A stretch of 64,000 nucleotides of DNA from Sodiomyces alkalinus F11 (lineage: Eukaryota > Ascomycota > Sordariomycetes > Glomerellales > Plectosphaerellaceae): positions 440,330 to 504,329 of the forward strand of contig NW_021167086.1 in NCBI RefSeq assembly GCF_003711515.1. The letters are read 5' to 3'. Made by a program: the position numbers and the translations under genes. The notes beneath the pieces were generated by a model. It was not told the origin of the DNA, did no database searches, and saw only the letters and a program-made list of their open reading frames with translations. Position 1 is the stretch's first letter. Every line of letters begins with the position of its first letter. Shown piece after piece: positions 43,036 to 53,318 of the stretch.

Positions 43036-44205
43036 TCAGCCCTCGGTCGCCTCCTTCTCGGCATAAAACCTCCCCGGATCCTCCACGACCTGTCTCCCCG
43101 AAAACCCCGCCATAAACGACTGACCCTTCGCCCGCACGCGGAGCTGGTACCAATGCGGCAGGGCACGCAGTGCCGAGGCCAAAGTCCCCGCCACGCCAGG
43201 GACGACGACATGTCCGCTCCTCCCCGACAAGACCTGGTCGACCACCGCCTCCGCCACGGTCTCCGGCTCCAGCGCCGGCATGAGGAACGGCGAATCGGGC
43301 GTCCACCCCTGGAACAGCGGCGTCTTGGCGTACCCCTGGGTGACCAGCACGGTGCGGACGCGCTTGGCGGCGTACCGCGTGGCCAGCTCGGCGGTCAGCC
43401 CCTCGTGGAAGGCCAGCGCGGCGGCCTTGGAGGCGCTGTAGTCGACCAGGTCCGGCACGGCGAGGTAGGCGGCCAGCGAGGCGACGGTGACGACCATGCC
43501 GTGGTTGGCGGCCACCATGGCGGGGAGGAACTCGCGCGCGGTCCAGTAGTGGGCGAGGGCGTTGACGTCGAAGGTGAAGCGGATGTCGTGTTCGGTGGCG
43601 CCGAGGATGGTCTTGCCGCGCGCTACGCCGGCGTTGTTGATTAGGATTGTTGGGTTGCCGACTTGTGCCCGGATCTCGTGGGCTGCTGCGGCTAATTTCT
43701 GGGGGGAGGTGATGTCACATTGGAAGTAGTGGATGTTGGGGCCTAGATGGTCAGTATGTGGGGATGGGAGTTCAGCGGCAAAAAAAAGAAAAAAGGAGAG
43801 GAGCTCACCAGCTGAGAAAGTCAAGTTGGGCTGGATATCCAATACGGCCACCGTGACGCCCCTATCGGCGAAGAGCCGGGCAATGTGACCGCCAATGCCG
43901 CCGGCGCCGCCGGTAACGAGGACGACCTCGCGGGACCAGGTATAGGTGTCGTTGGTCCAGTTGTTGAGGACGCGGGACGAAAGCCAGCGGGTAAACCAGC
44001 GGGCGAGTCCGCAGTAGAGGAGCACGCGTAGACGGCGGTAGGCGGTGGGGTGTAGGATGGTGAGGCGACCGCCTTGCTTGGTGTAGCGGGCGAGGAGAAC
44101 CAAAGGCAAGAGCAAGGCCGGGTTGAGAGCTGTGCGGGCGAACAGCTTGAATATGGGGTCTGCGGTGAGGCCCTCCCGGGGGAGAAGGGCTTTTCGGGGG
44201 GGCAT
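43036..44205 (-). CDS. Membrane-anchored short-chain dehydrogenase/reductase
   Basis: Model complement(join(43036..43742,43809..44205)), 367 aa. A hydrophobic anchor lies at about 27-40 (NPALLLPLVLLARY), with a second semi-hydrophobic stretch near 60-75, placing the enzyme on the ER or lipid-droplet membrane. The classical SDR elements are complete: TGGAGGIG cofactor loop at 98-105, an Asp at the end of beta-2 (VLDIQP, which favours NAD+), NNAG at 168-171, Ser in VTVASL (about 221), and YSASK with Y234 and K238. The architecture resembles the retinol/steroid dehydrogenase-like group (SDR16C), but the substrate is unknown. The 66-nt intron (donor GTGAGC, acceptor TAG) is a multiple of three and contains no stop, so the unspliced mRNA also encodes a full protein. 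Confidence 0.88.
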   Translation of the reverse strand: MPPRKALLPREGLTADPIFKLFARTALNPALLLPLVLLARYTKQGGRLTILHPTAYRRLRVLLYCGLARWFTRWLSSRVLNNWTNDTYTWSREVVLVTGGAGGIGGHIARLFADRGVTVAVLDIQPNLTFSAGELLSFFLFFAAELPSPHTDHLGPNIHYFQCDITSPQKLAAAAHEIRAQVGNPTILINNAGVARGKTILGATEHDIRFTFDVNALAHYWTAREFLPAMVAANHGMVVTVASLAAYLAVPDLVDYSASKAAALAFHEGLTAELATRYAAKRVRTVLVTQGYAKTPLFQGWTPDSPFLMPALEPETVAEAVVDQVLSGRSGHVVVPGVAGTLASALRALPHWYQLRVRAKGQSFMAGFSGRQVVEDPGRFYAEKEATEG

Positions 44206-45155
44206 GGCGATGGTTGGTCTGAGACGAGGAGAACTTCACGTTCGATTCTTGTCTGGTGAAATCAGAAAGCGACACCGAGAGAAAACTGGTGTGAATGTAC
44301 GTGGTGTATAAAGTGATTAAAGTGATGAATTAGTTTCGAGCTACACCTGTCATGGTGAGCTTGATCAGAAGGGTCCAAGGGAAAAGCAACAATCTCATAT
44401 TACGAGCGGGGTTATCAGGGGTGGATATATATAGGTATGTATACCGTACCTACGTTCCATATCCGTACTATTCACTCACCTTGACTCGGGGATGTAAGAT
44501 AATAAGATAATTATGAGCGACAGTAAATCGATGGGCTTCTTGGCTGCGCAGTAATTATGGCTTGCAGCGCTCAACGTTTCTCGACCCGTCTTACACTAAC
44601 CCCAGATTCAGTTCGAGGTCCGTGATGGGGAACCCCGCATAATTTCCGTTCTGAGGAGCCAATCAGTTAGAGGGAGGCTCGGTTGCGACAGGCCAAAAGC
44701 AAGACGCGGGGAAATCAATGCATGGTTGGAACTTGGAAATAAGGAAATAAGGTAGGTACCTACCTTAGGTAATGCCACCTTGTGTACATTGGCCGGCCGA
44801 GTTCGAGAGCCGAAAGGTCGTAGCCGGGCATGTGATAGGGGGCCGTTGCCTTGTACCTATCTTGTATTTGGCAACACAACAGTCGGATCGTTTCTTATTT
44901 CGGACACCAGAGTCCGGTGGGATTTGGGTCGTTCTTTTTCTTTTCTTTTCTTTTGCTTTTTGGTATAGACGAGTCGATGAAGATGAGAAGGCATTGGAAC
45001 AATCGGGTGGGTATCCATTGAAACTGAGAAGACCGACGAACCACCTGTGGTTGTGAAATACGAATAAAGAGAGCTGGTCCATACTCCATCCATCCATCCC
45101 AGCCCCTCCTCTCCTCTCCTCCCATTCGAGAAGATCACCTAGAACATGCAAGCCC
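44206..45155. other. Intergenic region with a palindromic GGTAGGTACCTACC motif
   Basis: SDR promoter to the left and 3' flank of the acidic GPI protein gene to the right. A perfect palindrome GGTAGGTACCTACC spans 44751-44764 and runs into CTTAGGTA. TTTTC repeats occur at 44935-44955. No gene seen. Confidence 0.5.
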
Positions 45156-46273
45156 TCAAAGAACGAACGAATAAACGCCGCTGAAGAGACACAACCAGGT
45201 CGCACCACCCCACCAGCTCAATACCCCAGCACCGCTTCCCAGCCCGTCATCCGGCCCTGCCCCGGGCCGCTGACCGAACCCATCTTCCCCGTCCTCCCCG
45301 TCTTCCCCGTCCTGCCCGTCTTCCCTGTCCTCACCCTCGCCCTCGCCGTCGGCCCCAGCAATAACCTCAATCTCCGTCGAGTCGCCCGGCGCAAAGAGCA
45401 CGCCGACCGCATTGGCGCCCTCGACGTCGACCTCCTCGGGCGAGAGCAGCGGGTTACCCAGCGCGTCGCAGTCCGGCCGCCCGTCGTCCTCGTCGATGCG
45501 GTTGGTCACTTGGATCGGCACGTCGAAGATGGTGTAGTGGTCTTGGTCGTTGAGACGGAAGTTTTGTCGGATCGAAATCTGGTCACGCGTTAGCCTCCCC
45601 TTTCTTCTTCTTTTTTTGTTTTCTCTTTCCTCCACCAAAAAAGAAACTCCTCACATTGTAGATCCCGCGGTCGCTGTCGCTACTCTCCGGCTGGCCGTCG
45701 CCTACGAGACAGTCGGGCCACACCCAGTTGATGTGCTTCACGGTGCTGCCGGGCTGTTGCCGCATGATGTCGCCCAGCGTGGCGTTGTTCTCCGTCGCCG
45801 TGCCATTGGTGATGGTGAAGTTGCGGCCCGTGACGTAGCTCGATAAAAAGATGGTAATGTTGAAGATATGCGTCGGGCTCTCTGGATCGTAGGGAGGAAG
45901 CGGCATCCTGCCGTTGGTCGTCACGTCGAGCGAGATGTGGAGGGTTTCTGGAGAAGGTCGGGTGGCACCGAAAGTTAGCATTACTGCCCGTCGCATTGCT
46001 GGTCGCTATTGCGAAGCTTTCCCGTCCATCAGGAAGAGCAACGGGTCATCCAGCCCGTCCGCTCACTCCCCCGCGCTGCTGGACTGACACCAATTGCATG
46101 AGAAGGGAAAACGAACCTCCTCCCATGGGCGTGTTTGGTTGAGGGGCATTGAGAATGGCGAGACCGGGGGTGTAGATCTGGCCATTGGAAATGGTGAAGT
46201 TTTGCGACGTCGAGTCTTGCGCCGCCGCAAGCAGCGGGAGCAAAGGAGAGAAGGCGAGAAGTGAAGATCGCAT
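45156..46273 (-). CDS. Secreted, probably GPI-anchored acidic protein
   Basis: Model complement(join(45156..45578,45655..45947,46117..46273)), 290 aa. The family is not named. The signal peptide MRSSLLAFSPLLPLLAAAQ leads into a beta-rich ectodomain containing FTISNGQIYTPGLAILNAPQPNTPMGG, LHISLDVTTNGRMPLPP and FNITIFLSSYVTGRNF. It has several Asn-x-Ser/Thr sites and a CD/C pair (WPDCLVGDG, RPDCDALG). Near the C-terminus is an Asp/Glu/Gly tract of repeated GEDGEDGED units, then a hydrophobic tail (WWGGATWLCLFSGVYSFVL) suited to GPI-anchor addition. Introns: donor GTTCGT, a non-consensus one, for intron 1 and GTGAGG for intron 2, both with CAG acceptors. All joins preserve frame. Such proteins are common in Pezizomycotina and usually uncharacterised; cell-wall location is inferred. 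Confidence 0.75.
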
Positions 46274-47757
46274 CTTGGCCCGTAAAATAAAATAAAAAAT
46301 ATAAATTGATCGAAAGCGGCGAAATTAACGAGCGACGTGAATAAAAATAAAGGAAAGTGAGGTCGTCGGCGTCGGCGTCGGTGACGCAAGAGTCGGGGCG
46401 AGCTGCTAGCGGTAATTATCGCATTCCTGGTCTGGGACGCTGGTGACGGCGCGAGGCCCAATAAGTAATTCCTTTGCAGAATGATAACTTTTCGAAAGTA
46501 CGCGTGGCTAACAGGGGATAGATATATTAGGGATGGGGGGAGGAGGTGGAGATGGAATATATTGCGGCGGCGTCCTTGGTCCTTGGGAAATGAGCTATCG
46601 CGGAGCCAACAGTTGCGAAACTAACGAGAGGAAGAAGATGAGCAAAAGTAAACGAAAAGAGGTAAGCTGTGGTTGTTACGGAATCTCAATTGAAGGTATG
46701 ATACCTAATGCAGAACAAAAGGGATCAGAATATCGGCCAGAGTAAAGGAGAGAGGACCCGTGTGACGACAGAATCCGGATGCAAAGAACACTTGAGACGG
46801 GGATTCTTGTTGCCGAAGCATGTCAATGCTAGCTAGCTACAGATCAAAAGCGAGTTTAGAAGTTGCCAAGGGGGCAAGGGGGCAAGGTGCTTGTGGGTGC
46901 GGTTTGACGCGAAGCAAGTTTCAGGTTAAAAGGCGGCTCTTGGCTCTGGAAGGGGTTGGAACCCGTCGCAGCGTTTGACGATGCTGTTCATAAAGGAGAC
47001 AGAGCATCCGTTCCTCCCCAGACCTGCGCTGCCGGCGTGGACGACTTGCAATCTCACCGTCGCCTGGTCTTCTTATATTACCCCACGAGGCGTTTTCTTT
47101 GCCAAAGTAGACACGGGATGAAAAAGAATGAGAAGCTTGTACCCTATGTCGCGACAAAAGCATTGTAACGGAGACGGACCGGGTCCTCGGGTCGGTTTGT
47201 CGGCAGCCGTTCCGGATAGTGGGGTCCAGAAGGACCATGCAACCGCCTTGATCACCTAAGGTAGGTATGGTATGGCCTCACGAAGATACCTAATCTTGTC
47301 TCGAATCAAGGGTTCGTTCTTCATTTCATATAAAGTGTAAGATCGATTCAGGACTTGACCATGCCAATAACAATAAACCCTTCGTTGTTAAGGACGGTCC
47401 TCTATTGAGACTGGAGCTTTCTACTCCGTACTGGGTACGAACGAGTACCCGACGTTGATCGAGGTGACCGTGACATATGAAGTACCTTACGCCACAACTC
47501 CACAGCTCCACACCAGCCACCCACACATGGTCTGCGCCCTCCGGCAGACAAGGTGCCACGAGAGGTCCTCAACCTCAACCTCAACCTCAACCTTCATCCT
47601 TGCCCCTCACAATCACAAGTATCACCCGTACAAATATAGCCGCGTTTAACTCAGTTGACACGACATAACATACTCCAACAGCTATTATAAACCAATTTCT
47701 CGTTGTTCTCTTCGTTCGGCTGGTGGGTGGAGCTAATCCGCGACGCATCAGCTCAAG
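46274..47757. other. Intergenic region between divergent genes
   Basis: About 1.5 kb between the acidic GPI protein gene and the PsuG-PfkB gene. It contains a GGGGGCAAGGGGGCAAGG duplication (about 46868-46888), CCTAAGGTA at 47255-47263 and a CCTCAA hexamer run (about 47566-47593). No gene is supported. Confidence 0.5.
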
Positions 47758-50613
47758 ATGGAGGCATCACGCCTCTCATCCTCCACCCGACTCCTCCGTC
47801 GTCATATCCTCAATTCTTGTCCCATTCAACTCACCTGGAGCGCCTGCCGATCATCTTCTCGTCACAGTCCCCCCGCGAACCGGCGTTCCCGTCACAGATC
47901 CGGCCATGTCGTCGCGACCCGCACCCTGTCCACCACAGCCGCCCACCGCGCCCCCCCTCCTAGCTTGAAGGATTTCCTCAAAATCTCAGATGAAGTTGCG
48001 GATGCCGTTGCCACGAACAAGCCCGTCGTTGCCCTCGAGTCCACCATCTACACGCATGGGGCCCTCGGCAACGACCTCGGCCTGGAGGAGATTGTCCGCC
48101 AGGGCGGTGCCGTCCCCGCCGTCTGCGGCATCTTGGATGGTCGCCCCACGGTGGGTTTGACGTCGGACGAGGTCGCCCGCATGGTCGAGTCTGGTACTGC
48201 GAAGAAGGCTTCGAGGCGTGATATTGCCTACCTTGCTGGTCTGGTAAGCACATGAAAACCCCCCTCCCCTCCATATTTTTTTTCATTCGGGGGAAACTCG
48301 TGCCGTATCGTAATCAGGTCTGCCCCATTGCCCCACCCAGTTCATCACTCATCCTATCGGTCAGGGTTTTGTAAACCGCAAGCTCCATGGAGGCACCACC
48401 ATCGCGGGCACGATGCTTCTCGCTCGTCTCGCCGGCATCCGCGTCTTCGGCACCGGCGGCTTGGGCGGCGTGCACCGCGACGGCGAAAACTCCATGGACA
48501 TCTCCGCCGACCTGACCGAGCTCGGCCGCACGCGCGTAGCCGTGATCAGCGCCGGGTGCAAGGGCTTCCTCGACATCCCCCGCACCCTGGAGTACCTCGA
48601 GACCCAGGGCGCCCTCGTCGCCACCTTCGCCGACCAGAGCCAGAACCAGAACCAACCCGGCTCCGGCTCCGGCTCCGGCGCCGCCGCGGTCGAGTTCCCG
48701 GCCTTCTGGGCCCGGTACAGCGGCGTCAAGAGCCCCGCCGTGGTCGAGAGCGAGCGCGACGCCGCGGCCATGATCCTCGCCCAGGAGACGCTCGGCATCG
48801 AGTCGGGCATGCTCTTTGCCAACCCCATCCCGGAGGAGCACGCCATCCCGCGGGCCGAGATGGATGCCATCATCGAGACGGCCGTGCGCGAGGCGGCCGA
48901 GAAGGGGTTCACCGGCGCGGCGAACACGCCGTACGTCCTGCAGGTCATCCGCGATATGACGGGCGAGCGGAGCACCTTGGCCAACAAGGTCCTGGTGAGG
49001 TCGAACGTGGAGCGGGCTACCCGGGTCGCCGTGGAGCTGTCTCGCCTGCTTGCCGGGGAGGAGCCGGCGGGCCCAGCGTCGGCGTAAGTGGAAAAGAGGA
49101 GAGAGGAATTTTCTTTTCTGGTGACGAAACCATATTTTTCTTTTTTTTTTTTTTTTTTTTTTTTTTGCATATGAAACGTTAGCACCGCCGTCTGACGCCG
49201 TAGATAGACAACAGCAGCAAGAAGAAGAACAGCCGAAGACTCATTTCATTGTCTTTGGGCGCGAAAAGACACCAGTGACACAACCATCAACATCACTCTC
49301 GGAACCAGCCAAGGCCGATATCCTAGTGGCCGGATCCGTAGCCGTTGACCTGAGCTGTGACTACCACCCTTTGGCCCATTCCAAGGCCAAGGGCAAAGCG
49401 CCTCAGCTCGAGACGTCTAACCCTGCTGCCATCTCCCAGACGGTTGGTGGAGTGGGACATAACGTCGCCCTTGCTGCTCACAGGGTCAGCCAGGACAGCC
49501 GGGTCCGTCTCTGTTCCTTGATTGGTGACGATACGTGAGTTCATTTTTTTTTCTTTTTTTCTTCTAGTTCTTTATCTACCTACCTACAGTCTTGGCATCA
49601 CTCATGGCAACTCAACTCACTGGGACAAAAGTGCAGGGTCAACCGTCGTGAATTCCCTACAAGCCTCTGGACTTGATACAACGTACATCAGGACACTGGG
49701 CCATGACTACCACGCGTCAGCCCGCACGGCGCAATACGTAGCCATCAACGACGCCGACAAGAACCTCGTGCTCGCCATGGCCGACATGGGCATCTTCACC
49801 AACCACTCCTTCCCCGACTACTGGAAGTCGGCCGTCGCCGGCACGAAGCCCAAGTGGCTCGTCGTCGACGGCAACTGGAACCCGCGCGACATCCGGGCCT
49901 GGGTCTCCGCCGGCCGCGCCCACAACTGCAGCGTCGCCTTCGAACCCGTCTCGACCGCCAAATCCGTCGGCCTGTTCGCGCGGGAACACCTGGACGGCAC
50001 CGGCGTGTTCCCGGCCTGCCCTGCGGTCGACCTGGCGTCGCCCAACCACCACGAGCTGGCGGCCATGTGGGCGGCGGCCAAGGAGAACGGCTTCTTCGAC
50101 ACGCCGCGCTGGTGGGAGGTCGTGGACGCGTTCGGGCTGCTGGGCGCCCGGGACAGGTTCCTGCGGATCACGGCGTCGGCGGAGATCACGGATGCGGGGG
50201 TCCCGGTCCAGTGCGTCCAGTTGCTCCCTTACGTCCCGACCATTGTCGCCAAGCTGGGGTCCAGGGGGTGCCTGCTGACGACGGTCCTGGGGCGCGACGA
50301 CCCCCGGTTGCGGGACGCGCGGGAGGAGGAGTGGATTCTGACCCGGTCGCTGAACGATCATCCTCATGTGGGCGGCATATACATGAGGATGTTCCCGCCG
50401 GTGGAGAACGTCGAGGACATTGTGTCGGTGAATGGTGTAGGCGACACGTTCCTCGGGGTTCTTGTTGCCGGGCTGGCGAAGGGGGGGAGGGTTGAGAAGC
50501 TGATTGACGTTGCCCAGAAGGGTGCCGTGCTTACGCTCAAGAGTCACGAGTCTGTGAGCCCTGATCTGGGGAGGTTAGAGAGCCAGTTGAGGGAAGCCGT
50601 AAAAGCGTCCTGA
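47758..50613 (+). CDS. Bifunctional pseudouridine-5'-phosphate glycosidase / pseudouridine kinase (PsuG-PfkB fusion)
   Basis: Model join(47758..48243,48365..49083,49208..49534,49632..50613), 837 aa. The PfkB half would phosphorylate pseudouridine and the PsuG half would cleave its C-glycosidic bond to uracil and ribose-5-phosphate. The first 65 residues are Arg/Ser-rich without acidic residues beyond position 2 (RLLRRHIL, ATRTLSTTAAHR), so mitochondrial import is likely. PsuG motifs: ALESTIYTHG, KKASRRD, MDISADLTEL and SAGCKGFLDIP, covering the expected Glu, Lys, Asp and Lys active-site residues. A Ser/Gly/Gln insert (QNQNQPGSGSGSG) is a loop. The PfkB half opens KADILVAGSVAVDL and ends with NGVGDTFLG (catalytic Asp about 782). 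The acceptors of introns 2 (poly-T-rich) and 3 are the least certain; 49590 is an alternative for the last exon. Confidence 0.88.
49139..49166. repeat. T-run in intron 2 of the PsuG-PfkB gene
   Basis: A run of more than 25 consecutive T residues within the intron that joins the PsuG and PfkB halves. It provides a long polypyrimidine tract but also makes this locus prone to length errors in sequencing. Confidence 0.85.
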
Positions 50614-51328
50614 GGGATGGTCGCGAATCTGCTGCTTTGGCTTAGACCCACTGCTTAGGATACAGGATATTGATCACGGCAGCGAGCTGCATCCATGGGT
50701 GAAGGTGCAATGTGAAGTATGGAGCCCAGCCGCATCCAAGGCTAGCCGTCCGCTGTAGTTTATGGCCAATGTAATTTTATAATTTAATACAAGAACGTAG
50801 ATAGTTAAGAAGGGAATCGAGGTGTCTGAGGTGCATCCGAAGCTTTGGAGTGTCTGGTGAAGGCCAGGTTGTCGTCGCTGTTGGCGAGAAATGAGGCCGA
50901 CGGAGGGCTATGGAATCTTCACAGACACTGTACCTTGAATAAATCACCGATTCAAGTCATCGTGTCGACACAAGAACATACAATTTACAAGAGTAGCACC
51001 TTCGGGCAGTCAGTGTTGGTGGTGATGATGAGTGGATGAGTACGTCCAGGTACGTACCCAGGGGAATTCATGATTAGAGAGCACAGACCACCGTGGCCAA
51101 CAGATAAATGGAGCATCTCTCAGCCTTGCAGGTATGTCAGGTTTCGATTGGTCACCTAGATGTGACTTGATTTGGCAGCCAATGGGCTAGTCCTCAAGCT
51201 CAGCCTGGTGCACTGTGGGATGGAAGGACCAAAAGAAAAAAGAAAGAAAAAAAAGTTCGGAAAATGGGGCAAGTTCACAACCAACTTTGATCGGTCTTCC
51301 CACCCGTAACACAAACATTCCACCCACA
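50614..51328. other. Intergenic region between PsuG-PfkB and UTP18
   Basis: 3' flank, then the UTP18 promoter. GTACGTCCAGGTACGTACCC lies at about 51039-51060. In the UTP18 frame the leader stays open back to a GTG-like codon, but the first ATG with good context is at 51329. Confidence 0.5.
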
Positions 51329-53191
51329 ATGGCAGATCAACAAGACTTTGAGGGCTTCTCTGACGAGTCCTCTGTGGAAGAGGAGGTCAATTCTTCGGAA
51401 GACGAGTCAGAACCAGAAATTCTCACCAACCATCAACCAAACAAAACCGTCACAGCCAAGGATGCCGAAGAGGAGGAACTCGAGCGCCTCGTCCTAGGAG
51501 ATAGACGCACCTTCCGCGACCAACTATTCAACCACGATCCTCTCAGCGACTTGGAACTCCTGGAGAAAAGGCGCCAGCTACAACTTGCCGAACCCGAAGA
51601 ACCGGGCCTCGAGGACGTGCCCGACACCGACCTCTTCTTTCTCGACACCGCTGCCCCCACCGCCCCCGGCGAACAGGCCGCGCAGGCGAAAGCACAAGAC
51701 GAGGCGGGCCGAGTCGACGGCGACGCGCCGGCCTGGGAGGACAGCGACGACGAGAGGTTGACCGTGTCGCTGGCCGGCGTGTCGCAGCTGCGGAAACTGC
51801 GCATCGCCGAGAGCGAAGACGTCGTCAGCGGAGCCGAGTACGCGAGGAGGTTACGGAGGCAGTACCTCACCCTCCACCCGTTGCCGGCGTGGGCCAAGGC
51901 CGCCGAGGGACGTCCGGCGAAGCGGAGACGGAGGTCGTCAGCCACAGGGTCGGATGGCTCGGCGAGCTCGGCGGAAGAAGACGAAGGCGAAGACGAAGAC
52001 GGCGAAGACCTGGACATGGAAGCGGCGCCCCTGGACCGGTTCATGCGGGACGTCGCCAAACTAGCAGGCACGGCGGGTGCGGGTGCGGGGCAGAAGAGGA
52101 AGCTCCGACCGGAGGTCCTCGACATCCAGCGCACGCGACCCTTGGCCGACACGCACAAGGCGGCGGTGAACAACCTCTCGTTCCACCCCTCGTACCCCGT
52201 GCTGCTCTCGTCGAGCGTGTCGTCGGTGCTGCTCCTGCACCACATCAACCCGACGGCGCACCCGACGCCGAACCCGCTGCTGACGTCCGTGCAGGCCAAG
52301 CTGATCGACGTCCGGCGCGCCGAGTTCCTGTACCCCGCCGGCGAGCAGGTCTTCTTCGCGGGGCGGCGCCGCTACTTCCACAGCTGGCACCTGCAGTCGG
52401 GCGTCGTGGAGAAGACGACGCGCATCCAGGGCGGCCACCGCGCGGAACACAAGTCGATGGAGCACTTCCGCCTCAGCCCCTGCGGGCGCTACATGGGCAT
52501 CGTGGCGTCGACGCGGAAGGGCGGCGGTTTGGTCAATATCGTCAGCGTGGCGTCGAGGCAGTGGGTTGCCGCTGCGAGGCTGGATAGTCGGCACGGCGTG
52601 GCGGATTTCGCGTGGTGGAGCACGGGCGAGGGCCTTTCGATCCTGGGACGGGATGGGTCGGTGGGCGAGTATAGTATGGCGGAGCGCAGGTTCCTGGGCG
52701 TCTGGCGTGACGAGGGCTGTGTGGGCGGGATTGTCATCGCGCTGGGCGGGCATCAGGGCCCGGGCGTGCTGGGGGATGATCGCTGGGTGGCGGTCGGGTC
52801 CAACAGCGGCGTCACCAACATTTACGACCGGAACGAGCTGTTCGTGGCAGGCAGCGGCAATAAGAAAGTGGGAGGCAAGGCTGGCGCCGGTGGCGTGGAG
52901 GAGGTGACGATCAAGGCGACCCCGGAGCCGGCACGGCGGTTTGAGCAGCTAGTGACGCCCATCACTGTCCTCGCTTTCTCCCCCGACGGGCAGCTGATGG
53001 CGTTTGGGAGCCGGGAGAAGAAGGACGCGCTGCGGTTGGTTCACCTGCCTAGCTGCACCGTGTACCGCAATTGGCCGACGGAGAACACGCCGCTGGGACG
53101 CATCACCAGCGTCGCTTTCGGGAGGGGGAGCGACTTGCTGGCGGTGGGGAACGATGCGGGCAAGGTGCGGTTGTGGGACATACGGAGTTGA
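51329..53191 (+). CDS. UTP18: Utp18, WD40 component of the small-subunit processome
   Basis: Intronless, 620 aa. Utp18 is a UtpB subunit of the 90S pre-ribosome. It also recruits the exosome-associated helicase Mtr4 through an N-terminal arch-interaction motif to trim the 5' ETS. The N-terminal 60 residues are acidic (SDESSVEEEVNSSEDESE), followed by RRTFRDQLFNHDP, and a basic PAKRRRRSS nuclear signal next to an acidic DEGEDEDGEDLDME tract. The WD40 propeller occupies about 275-620, opening with DIQRTRPLADTHKAAVNNLSFHP and closing with GNDAGKVRLWDIRS. The characteristic Utp18 segments AGRRRYFHSWHL, EHFRLSPCGRYMGIV and EYSMAERRFLG are present. The start MADQQDFEGFSDES is in CACAATGGC context. 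Its stop is 127 bp from the stop of the next, convergent gene. Confidence 0.94.
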   Translation: MADQQDFEGFSDESSVEEEVNSSEDESEPEILTNHQPNKTVTAKDAEEEELERLVLGDRRTFRDQLFNHDPLSDLELLEKRRQLQLAEPEEPGLEDVPDTDLFFLDTAAPTAPGEQAAQAKAQDEAGRVDGDAPAWEDSDDERLTVSLAGVSQLRKLRIAESEDVVSGAEYARRLRRQYLTLHPLPAWAKAAEGRPAKRRRRSSATGSDGSASSAEEDEGEDEDGEDLDMEAAPLDRFMRDVAKLAGTAGAGAGQKRKLRPEVLDIQRTRPLADTHKAAVNNLSFHPSYPVLLSSSVSSVLLLHHINPTAHPTPNPLLTSVQAKLIDVRRAEFLYPAGEQVFFAGRRRYFHSWHLQSGVVEKTTRIQGGHRAEHKSMEHFRLSPCGRYMGIVASTRKGGGLVNIVSVASRQWVAAARLDSRHGVADFAWWSTGEGLSILGRDGSVGEYSMAERRFLGVWRDEGCVGGIVIALGGHQGPGVLGDDRWVAVGSNSGVTNIYDRNELFVAGSGNKKVGGKAGAGGVEEVTIKATPEPARRFEQLVTPITVLAFSPDGQLMAFGSREKKDALRLVHLPSCTVYRNWPTENTPLGRITSVAFGRGSDLLAVGNDAGKVRLWDIRS

Positions 53192-53318
53192 AAGAGAGAG
53201 AAGTCAACTGAAATTATACTGTGGTATTATTAGGGTGAGGCGGCCAGCGGCCTCGGAGCACCCAGGTAGAAAAGGATACTGGACGACAAACTACCAAAAT
53301 CTTTACATCACATCAACT

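Noticed and set aside
44751..44764. GGTAGGTACCTACC palindrome as a homing or attachment site
   Set aside because: No integrase, intein or endonuclease nearby; related words occur throughout the intergenic DNA.
33763..46273. Secondary-metabolite gene cluster around the monooxygenase and SDR
   Set aside because: No PKS, NRPS, terpene synthase, P450 or cluster regulator is present; genes are far apart and of mixed function.
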